In this document: positions 58,332 to 64,000 of the stretch, in pieces
How positions within the stretch are numbered: position 1 is the stretch's first letter
How the letters are laid out: every line of letters starts with the position of its first letter
From: Bacteroides sp. 43_108
GTDB lineage: Bacteria; Bacteroidota; Bacteroidia; Bacteroidales; Bacteroidaceae
NCBI GenBank assembly: GCA_001915545.1
Contig: MNQS01000021.1
Span: 124,001-188,000 of the forward strand
Direction: 5' to 3'
DNA length: 64,000 bases
Made by a program: the position numbers and the translations under genes
The notes under the pieces: model-generated
Told to the model about the DNA's origin: nothing
The model's input: only the letters and a program-made list of their open reading frames with translations
Databases searched by the model: none

Positions 58332-59444
58332 TCACTGCTTCTGACGACCGATGTTTTCATAATATGCATCGAGAAGATTCTTTGCTGCAACAAAAGACGT
58401 TACACGTCCTTCAAGAACATCGTCGGAAACCTTTGTCAACAAAGATTTGACAACTGGATTGAAATAGAAATCATCTCGCAAGTGTTCATTGATGGTTTCG
58501 TACATCCAATATTTGGACTGTTCATTGCGACGATGCATAAAATATCCGCTTTCCTTTACTTCTTTTATATAAGAATAGATGGTATCCCAGATTTCTTCAA
58601 TGCCAAGTCCGTAGAAGCCCGAATAGCATAATACCTTAGGCAAGACTCCACTCTCTGGCTTTGGGAACAATCTCAAGGCATTTCTGTAATGACTCGCTGC
58701 CATGTGAGCTTTGTCCACGTTATTGCCGTCAGCCTTGTTTATAACAATACCGTCTGCAATTTCCATTATACCTCGCTTGATACCTTGAAGTTCATCACCT
58801 GTACCGGCAAGCTGTATGAGAAGGAAGAAATCAACCATTGAATGGCAAGCCGTTTCGCTCTGTCCAACACCAACTGTTTCAACAAAGATTTTATCGTAAC
58901 CGGCAGCCTCGCAGAGAATGATAGTTTCACGGGTCTTGCGTGCAACACCGCCAAGGGATCCCGCAGTAGGACTAGGTCGGATAAAAGAATCCGGATGAAC
59001 GGCAAGTTTCTCCATTCTTGTCTTGTCGCCCAAAATACTGCCTTTAGTCTTCTCACTGCTAGGGTCTATGGCAAGCACAGCCAAACGCCCACCGTATTTT
59101 TCAAGCACGTGTATGCCGAAAGCATCTATAGAAGTACTTTTTCCTGCTCCAGGAACACCGCTTATACCCACTCTTATCGAGTTTCCTGAATAAGGAAGAC
59201 ACTTTTCAATTACTTCCTGCGCTATTGCCTGATGCTCCGGCAAAAGACTTTCAACTAGAGTTACAGCCTGACTTAACACAGACACATTACCTTTAAGAAT
59301 GCCTTCTACATATTCTCCGGATGTGAGAAGATGACGTTTCTTCCTCTTATTCAATTTCAAATACGGACTGACAATTGACTGATTGGAAACTCCTGCATTT
59401 ACAGACAAACTCTGGAATTCACTGCTGTTCTCTGGATGCTCCAT
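58332..59444 (-). CDS. meaB: Methylmalonyl-CoA mutase-associated GTPase MeaB (ArgK family)
   Basis: 370 residues. The G1 loop is GVPGAGKSTSIDAFG (about 99-113), followed by LAVLAIDPSSEKTKGSILGDKTRM, split in two with the switch region, then ETVGVGQSE (G3) and VINKADG (G4). MeaB guards and reloads B12-dependent methylmalonyl-CoA mutase, using GTP hydrolysis to gate adenosylcobalamin delivery. In this genome the mutase genes are 31 kb away rather than adjacent. The first 40 residues are a poorly conserved extension. It lies downstream of the DUF1573 gene, with 17 bases between. Confidence 0.92.
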   Translation of the reverse strand: MEHPENSSEFQSLSVNAGVSNQSIVSPYLKLNKRKKRHLLTSGEYVEGILKGNVSVLSQAVTLVESLLPEHQAIAQEVIEKCLPYSGNSIRVGISGVPGAGKSTSIDAFGIHVLEKYGGRLAVLAIDPSSEKTKGSILGDKTRMEKLAVHPDSFIRPSPTAGSLGGVARKTRETIILCEAAGYDKIFVETVGVGQSETACHSMVDFFLLIQLAGTGDELQGIKRGIMEIADGIVINKADGNNVDKAHMAASHYRNALRLFPKPESGVLPKVLCYSGFYGLGIEEIWDTIYSYIKEVKESGYFMHRRNEQSKYWMYETINEHLRDDFYFNPVVKSLLTKVSDDVLEGRVTSFVAAKNLLDAYYENIGRQKQ

Positions 59445-59461
59445 AATAAGTAGTGCTTTAG

Positions 59462-60526
59462 TTATTTTTGGAATTTTACTGTAACAATCTCTTTCGGGTG
59501 CTTTGGATCGTTGGTAATGAGAAGCACACGTGGCTGCGACTTCGACTGTCCGAGATATTTAGCCATAAGAGTAACTTTCATCTTGATACTTTCTCCTGGT
59601 GCAAGAACTTTTTTCGGCAAGCTTACAGAAAGAGCATGATTGAACACCTGTATGGCCTGAAGCTGCAGTGTTCCCCTACCCTTATTTGTGATTTCTACGC
59701 GACCGCTCACTTTTTTCTTTTTTCCAAGCTTTCCGAAATCAAGTTCAGTTGATGATATATTGAATTCAGGCCTTGCAATACCTGCTATTTCCTCTGGAAA
59801 ATCAGGAAGAAGAATAGCAGAAACTGCAATATCATTATCATCTCCAACTTTATCTCCTGAATATCTGGCAAGATAGATTGTGGTCTGTGTCAAGCCCATA
59901 TTCATAAGTTTCTTTGAATCGAGCGTAAGCTTTATTACACCCCTCCTTCCTCTAGCAAGCATCTCAGGCTGTGCTTCAGCTGTTATATAAGGAGGCAAAT
60001 GCATAAGAGTCGGAGTATAAACATCCTTACTGTCGTTCACCAATTCGAGATAAGCTGTAACAGTATCTCCAGATACGGCATCAGGAAATTCAATATTGTT
60101 TGTATTCAAACATACATCTCCGACACGATAAGGATAAAGTTCTTCTATCTCGATGCGGTCACTGGTGGAGACTTCACCTTTCATTCTAAGTACTAGCGGT
60201 TCTTGAGACGCATTTGTATAAACATCGATAGCCTTATCGAAACGACCGAGCGTCATGGCATCGTAAGTAACCTTTATTTCTCCTTCATCGTTTCTTCTAA
60301 TAGGCTCGTCAGGCCATTCCGAGACAATGCATCCACACATTGCATCGACCTTTTCGATACGTAAAGGCGTACGTTCCTTGTTTTTGAATTTGAATGTTGC
60401 TGTTACCGGCTTTTTCCACAGAGTAGTCCCCACATCAACATTAACACTGTCAAAAACCACTTTCTGCGCTGACACACATACTGCAACAGAAAATGCCAAA
60501 GCCACTGTCAAATATTTTTTCAGCAT
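59462..60526 (-). CDS. DUF1573 domain exported protein
   Basis: 354 residues with a signal peptide ending VSAQ. VNVDVGTTLWKKPVTATFKFKN and later DAMCGCIVSEWPDEPI fit the DUF1573 immunoglobulin-like fold, which usually contains a Cys-Gly-Cys. A middle region and a second Ig-like domain (about 250-350, with KVSGRVEITNKGRGTLQL) follow. The family is abundant in Bacteroidota, periplasmic or surface-located, and functionally uncharacterised. A -7 element TATATTTG (minus, 60566 to 60559) is 33 bases before the ATG. It is probably co-transcribed with meaB. Confidence 0.8.
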   Translation of the reverse strand: MLKKYLTVALAFSVAVCVSAQKVVFDSVNVDVGTTLWKKPVTATFKFKNKERTPLRIEKVDAMCGCIVSEWPDEPIRRNDEGEIKVTYDAMTLGRFDKAIDVYTNASQEPLVLRMKGEVSTSDRIEIEELYPYRVGDVCLNTNNIEFPDAVSGDTVTAYLELVNDSKDVYTPTLMHLPPYITAEAQPEMLARGRRGVIKLTLDSKKLMNMGLTQTTIYLARYSGDKVGDDNDIAVSAILLPDFPEEIAGIARPEFNISSTELDFGKLGKKKKVSGRVEITNKGRGTLQLQAIQVFNHALSVSLPKKVLAPGESIKMKVTLMAKYLGQSKSQPRVLLITNDPKHPKEIVTVKFQK

Positions 60527-60648
60527 ATACCTATATTCTTAGTTGTATTTGTTTTCTACAAATATAGCAGAAAAAAGTTGATTTTCACTTTCAAACAAAG
60601 CAAAAGCAGGCCGACACTCGTATTAAAGTTCCTTAAGATATACAATTA

Positions 60649-60672
60649 AGGCCCGCAGTATCCTGCAGGCCT
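60649..60672 (-). terminator. Hairpin after the malic enzyme gene (minus strand)
   Basis: AGGCC-GCAG pairs with CTGC-GGCCT with two single-base bulges (60649-60672). A T-rich but mixed sequence follows on the minus strand. Confidence 0.5.
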
Positions 60673-60729
60673 CAATATCATTGTTTGAATAATATATATT
60701 ATCGTGTCAAAGCGTCAATGGCATCAGCA

Positions 60730-62022
60730 TCAATGCGCACTGATTGAATCTGAATATTTCTGCAGCTTTGCTTTATAAGCATCCCAATCAGCTATAGGTT
60801 CACGAGCTGCGCCGCTCTCCATTGCTGCACGCGCAACGGCTGGAGCAACTGTCGTAAGAAGACGCTTGTCGATTGGCTTCGGAATAAAGTAATCACGACC
60901 GAACGACATTCCACGCATAGCAGGATAATGTTCGCACAACTCATCGTATATAGGCTCCTTTGCAACAGATGCTATTGCATATACAGCAGCCATCTCCATA
61001 GCTTCATTCATACATCTCGAACGAGTATCAAGCGCAGCTCTGAATATGTAAGGGAAGCAGCTTGCATTGTTTATCTGAACCAAAGAATCGCTTCTTCCTG
61101 TAGCCATAAGTACATCCTTGCGTGTAGCTCTTGCCAGTTCGTAAGAGATTTCCGGATCTGGATTAGCAAGCGCAAACACTATCGGATCTGCATTCATCTT
61201 GTTTAGCATTTCAGGTGTAAGAACACCACCCTTTGAAAGACCCAAGAAAACATCTGCACCATCTATTGCTTCCTCCAAAGTCTTGCAGTCTGTATCAACT
61301 GCAAAATATTCCTTGAATTCATTAAGATCCGTACGACTTGTACTTATAACGCCTCGACTGTCAAGCATCATAAGGTTTTCTCTCTTGACACCCAGACGTA
61401 TAAACATCTTTGAACAAGCAATAGCCGCAGCACCTGCACCATTTACAACCGCACGTACATCGCCGATGTTTTTGCCAGCTATTTCCAATGCATTTATCAA
61501 TCCTGCACCCGAAATGATGGCTGTTCCATGCTGATCGTCATGCATTATTGGAATATCGAGTTCACGTCTGAGCGTATCTTCTATTTCAAAACACTGCGGA
61601 GCCTTGATATCTTCAAGATTAATAGCACCGAATGTTGGAGAAATCGCTTTCACAACATTGATGAATTCCTTAGGATCAGAAGCATCAACTTCAATATCAA
61701 AAGCATCAACATCCGCAAAATACTTAAAGAACACAGCCTTTCCTTCCATTACAGGCTTTCCGGCCAGAGCTCCGATATTTCCAAGTCCAAGTACTGCTGT
61801 ACCATTGGAAATGACCGCTACAAGATTACCTCTATTTGTATAACGATATGCGTCATTTGGATTCTTCTGAATGTCCTTGCAAGGTTCGGCCACGCCTGGT
61901 GTATAAGCCAAGGCCAAATCATCAAGAGTTGCACACGGTTTAGTTATGGACAAAGCCACCTTTCCTGGACGTCCTTCTTCATGGTAGCGAAGAGCCTCTT
62001 CGCGCAAATTCTTTTTATCCAT
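60730..62022 (-). CDS. maeB: NADP-type malic enzyme, short form without phosphotransacetylase domain
   Basis: 430 residues. HEEGRPGKVALSITKPC, LALAYTPGVAEPC and MEGKAVFFKYFADVDAFDIEV are malic-enzyme motifs, with the catalytic Tyr and Lys. PIMHDDQHGTAIISGAGLI carries the metal ligands, and VNGAGAAAIACSKMF is the NAD(P) loop. It decarboxylates malate to pyruvate. The MaeB enzymes I know from Bacteroides and Proteobacteria are about 760 residues with a C-terminal phosphotransacetylase-like regulatory domain; here the gene stops after the malic-enzyme part (SISAH) with no remnant of that domain downstream. Regulation by acetyl-CoA may therefore differ. Own -7 element at 62052-62059. Confidence 0.9.
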   Translation of the reverse strand: MDKKNLREEALRYHEEGRPGKVALSITKPCATLDDLALAYTPGVAEPCKDIQKNPNDAYRYTNRGNLVAVISNGTAVLGLGNIGALAGKPVMEGKAVFFKYFADVDAFDIEVDASDPKEFINVVKAISPTFGAINLEDIKAPQCFEIEDTLRRELDIPIMHDDQHGTAIISGAGLINALEIAGKNIGDVRAVVNGAGAAAIACSKMFIRLGVKRENLMMLDSRGVISTSRTDLNEFKEYFAVDTDCKTLEEAIDGADVFLGLSKGGVLTPEMLNKMNADPIVFALANPDPEISYELARATRKDVLMATGRSDSLVQINNASCFPYIFRAALDTRSRCMNEAMEMAAVYAIASVAKEPIYDELCEHYPAMRGMSFGRDYFIPKPIDKRLLTTVAPAVARAAMESGAAREPIADWDAYKAKLQKYSDSISAH

Positions 62023-62051
62023 AAAAAATCAACAATTTAGTTTGAACTACG

Positions 62052-62059
62052 CAAAGTTA
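62052..62059 (-). promoter_or_regulatory. -7 element of the malic enzyme gene
   Basis: TAACTTTG on the minus strand (62059 to 62052), followed by C, lies 29 bases before the ATG at 62022. The rest of the 62060-62350 gap shows nothing recognisable. Confidence 0.55.
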
Positions 62060-62350
62060 GCTATAAAAGTTCAGAAAACATTAAAATTGTAAGCATTAAT
62101 AAGAAAAAAGTGTCAAAATCTAAGCACAAAGACACAAAACAATAACCTACCGACATAGAACCTCAAACAGAAGCAACATCTGAAACAAAACTTTAGAAGA
62201 TACACTACCGACAAACAATAATCATCAAGCACACTAAAGTCACATAACAATATTCAATAAAAAACATCAAGTTTGCCCCTCTACTTACATATCCAATAGA
62301 ATTGTAAACATAAAAAAACATCATTTTTTCGCAAAAAGTCTCTAAATAAT

Positions 62351-62381
62351 TTGCTGGTTCAAATAAAAGCCGTACATTTGC
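62351..62381 (+). promoter_or_regulatory. Promoter of the tRNA-Gln pair
   Basis: TTG (62351-62353), exactly 19 bases, then TACATTTGC (62373-62381), a full consensus match. The first tRNA begins 49 bases after the -7 element. Confidence 0.7.
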
Positions 62382-62429
62382 ATCGCTTTTGAAAAACAAA
62401 GCATCACAACAAAGACAAACGTCTGAAAT

Positions 62430-62501
62430 TGGGATATGGTGTAATTGGCAACACAACAGATTCTGGTCCTGTTATTCTAGGTTCGAGCCCTGGTATCCCA
62501 A
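62430..62501 (+). tRNA. tRNA-Gln (anticodon CTG), copy 1
   Basis: 72 nt. Acceptor TGGGATA/TATCCCA with discriminator A; anticodon loop TTCTGGT gives CTG, which reads CAG. The closing pair of the anticodon stem is A-C in both copies. T-arm CTAGG-TTCGAGC-CCTGG has a T-G pair where copy 2 has C-G. CCA is not encoded. A weak, decayed hairpin resembling the copy-2 terminator follows. Confidence 0.93.
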
Positions 62502-62587
62502 CCATACGAAAGATGAAAACAAATAAAGTTTCACTCTTTTGATTTGCTTAAGCAATAAGCAACCATAAATAAGACGAAGTCTAAAAT

Positions 62588-62659
62588 TGGGATATGGTGT
62601 AATTGGCAACACAACAGATTCTGGTCCTGTTATTCCAGGTTCGAGCCCTGGTATCCCAA
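62588..62659 (+). tRNA. tRNA-Gln (anticodon CTG), copy 2
   Basis: 72 nt, differing from copy 1 at a single base in the T-arm (CCAGG instead of CTAGG). The copies start 158 bp apart, and flanking bases before and after are also similar, so a block including the terminator was duplicated in tandem. No separate promoter is obvious between them. Confidence 0.93.
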
Positions 62660-62667
62660 CTATACGG

Positions 62668-62699
62668 AAGGTGAAAGCAAACAAGCTTTCACCTTTTTT
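62668..62699 (+). terminator. Terminator of the tRNA-Gln pair
   Basis: AAGGTGAAAGC (62668-62678) pairs with GCTTTCACCTT (62685-62695), then TTTT. Confidence 0.85.
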
Positions 62700-62835
62700 G
62701 TTATTAATACTTCCCGGTCATCAATCAGTACACTACAATAAGCTGCAAGTACCATGCACAATAAAATGTTCGTGCAATATTTACAAAAAAGTTGAAAAAA
62801 CGATATACCGCATCTGTATATCAAGGAAAAACACC

Positions 62836-62844
62836 TATCTTTGC
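62836..62844 (+). promoter_or_regulatory. -7 element of rsfS-ftsH
   Basis: TATCTTTGC lies 34 bases before the rsfS ATG. No clear -33 TTG at the right distance. Confidence 0.55.
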
Positions 62845-62877
62845 AAACATTGATATTTAAATAAAACACTGGAAAAT

Positions 62878-63237
62878 ATGAACGAAAACCAAGAGTTGGT
62901 AAAATTTATCATCGAAGGAATACAGGAAAAGAAAGGAAAGAAAATAAGCGTGGTGGACTTGTCGGGCATCGAAGACACAATATGCAAATATCTTGTCATT
63001 TGCCAAGGTAATTCTCCGAGTCAGGTCGGAGCCATCACAGACTCTGTAAAAGAACACGTAAGAAAAAACATAGGCTACAAACCAAGTGCTACAGACGGTA
63101 CACAAAACTGCATCTGGGTCGCACTGGATTACATAGATGTTATTGTACATATTTTCGTACCGGATGCCAGAAGTTTCTACGACATAGAAAATCTTTGGAA
63201 AGACGCAGAAATAGAAGAAATTCCGGATATCGACTAA
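62878..63237 (+). CDS. rsfS: Ribosome silencing factor RsfS (Iojap/YbeB)
   Basis: 119 residues. VVDLSGIEDTICKYLVICQGNSPSQVGAITDSV, split around residues 23-55, and NCIWVALDYIDVIVHIFVPDARSFYDIENLW are the conserved core of the family. RsfS binds ribosomal protein uL14 and blocks joining of 30S and 50S subunits when nutrients are low. It lies 24 bases upstream of ftsH, a common gene order in Bacteroidales, and shares its promoter. Confidence 0.93.
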   Translation: MNENQELVKFIIEGIQEKKGKKISVVDLSGIEDTICKYLVICQGNSPSQVGAITDSVKEHVRKNIGYKPSATDGTQNCIWVALDYIDVIVHIFVPDARSFYDIENLWKDAEIEEIPDID

Positions 63238-63261
63238 ATCAACAAAATTTCTCAAACTATT

Positions 63262-64000
63262 ATGGACAACAAGAAATCCCAATCCAATAAAGGTCCACGC
63301 TACAATTTTGCATGGCTTTACATCATACTCTTGGGAATCATCTTCTACGTTCTTTTTTATCAGAACGACAGTTCGACAAGCAAGGAAGTCGACTATACAA
63401 CTTTCAAGGAGTATGTCAACAAAGGTTATGCAAAAAATATAGCAATCAACAAGGATGACCTTACACTGGACATGTATGTAAACCAAAACAACATACATGA
63501 CGTTTTCGGAACAAACAGCAAAGTGGCAGGAAGAAATCCTTCCGTCAAAGTGGAATTCGGTTCACTCGACAAGATTGAAGAGTTTATCGATTCTGAAGTT
63601 GAATCAGGACATTTCACAGGAGATGTATCCTACACAAGAAAGAACGACCTGTTCATAAACATCTTGTGGCAGATAGGTCCTATCATTCTTATAGTTGTCA
63701 TCTGGATGTTCTTCATACGCCGTATGGGAAGCGGAGGCGTAGGCAGCGGCATATTCTCTGTTGGAAAATCAAAAGCCAAGCTTTTCGAAAAAGACGGAAA
63801 GAATCAGGTAAGAGTAACATTCAAGGATGTTGCAGGACAGGCAGAAGCAAAGCAGGAAGTTCAGGAAATTGTAGACTTCCTTAAGAAACCGCAGAAATAT
63901 ACCACCCTTGGAGGTAAAATCCCTAAGGGAGCACTGCTGGTAGGCCCTCCAGGAACAGGTAAGACCCTGCTCGCAAAAGCTGTTGCAGGCGAAGCAAATG
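63262..64000 (+). CDS. ftsH: ATP-dependent zinc metalloprotease FtsH, N-terminal part (3'-truncated)
   Basis: 246 codons are visible from ATG 63262; the frame is open at base 64000. A basic start is followed by membrane helix 1 (about 18-36, [16 protein letters not shown]), a periplasmic domain, helix 2 (about 133-152, [20 protein letters not shown]) and the start of the AAA+ domain. The latter has [20 protein letters not shown] and Walker [20 protein letters not shown]. The zinc-protease domain lies beyond the window. It degrades unneeded membrane and soluble proteins. It follows rsfS in one transcript. Confidence 0.93.
   Translation, partial: MDNKKSQSNKGPRYNFAWLYIILLGIIFYVLFYQNDSSTSKEVDYTTFKEYVNKGYAKNIAINKDDLTLDMYVNQNNIHDVFGTNSKVAGRNPSVKVEFGSLDKIEEFIDSEVESGHFTGDVSYTRKNDLFINILWQIGPIILIVVIWMFFIRRMGSGGVGSGIFSVGKSKAKLFEKDGKNQVRVTFKDVAGQAEAKQEVQEIVDFLKKPQKYTTLGGKIPKGALLVGPPGTGKTLLAKAVAGEAN

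Overview
The window reads as a chromosomal segment of a Bacteroidota bacterium, most likely order Bacteroidales and close to Prevotella/Segatella. Many genes are preceded by the Bacteroidota sigma-ABfr -7 element (TAnnTTTG), sometimes with TTG 19-21 bases upstream. The protein families fit as well: a FecR/ECF/TonB-receptor trio, type IX secretion parts (PorE-like, PorQ, and a cargo with a type A sorting domain), two-subunit methylmalonyl-CoA mutase, a secreted GH2 beta-galactosidase, DUF1573, and an ExbB-X-ExbD-ExbD block. Most of it is core genome. There is no phage, no intact insertion sequence and no CRISPR array. The first and last genes (a class A penicillin-binding protein and ftsH) run off the ends.

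Layout. 1-8.0 kb: PBP tail, a Pif1-like helicase with TPRs, DUF554 membrane protein, a metallopeptidase-like lipoprotein paired with a T9SS cargo protein, and a small exported protein. 8.4-12.3 kb: beta-galactosidase and a CobC-like phosphatase. 12.5-18.4 kb: an operon of a polytopic membrane protein, a beta-propeller lipoprotein with one CXXCH haem motif, and an S9 peptidase. 18.7-23.1 kb: two MATE exporters around a cytidylate-kinase-like protein, then a Crp/Fnr regulator. 23.2-27.3 kb: mutB-mutA. 27.6-32.5 kb: AspT/YidE transporter, CcdA/ArsG-like permease, acetyltransferase, rfbB. 32.9-37.5 kb: outer-membrane protein and a decayed ECF sigma/FecR/TonB-receptor locus. 37.6-43.4 kb: YfcE-like phosphodiesterase, a very basic unknown protein, topoisomerase III, PorE-like OmpA lipoprotein. 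44.1-54.0 kb: RNA m5C methyltransferase, Lrp regulator, folA/thyA, the TonB-energising complex, tRNA-Ser, tatD, prenyl synthase, tonB. 54.4-58.2 kb: porQ-cmk-ispH and a divergent pfkA. 58.3-64 kb: meaB, DUF1573 protein, malic enzyme, two tRNA-Gln, rsfS, ftsH.

Functional themes. MutA/MutB, the MeaB chaperone and the CobC-like phosphatase point to cobalamin-dependent succinate/propionate metabolism. PorE, PorQ and the sorting-domain protein indicate a working type IX secretion system. TonB, ExbB and two ExbDs supply energy for outer-membrane uptake.

The least expected signal is a short phased repeat. Three or four copies of a near-palindromic 10-mer (consensus CGAGCGCYCG) are spaced exactly 22 bp apart at three separate intergenic loci (12333, 27440, 54189). 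At each locus the array lies about 70-105 bp upstream of a recognisable promoter and has the same orientation relative to the downstream gene. Other notable items: a phosphofructokinase that has lost several catalytic and ligand residues, an ECF/TonB-receptor locus with frameshifts and two in-frame stops, promoter-plus-terminator units without a protein gene, and a 15-bp perfect inverted repeat beside the tonB promoter. All positions and matches were read by eye; no search or folding program was run.
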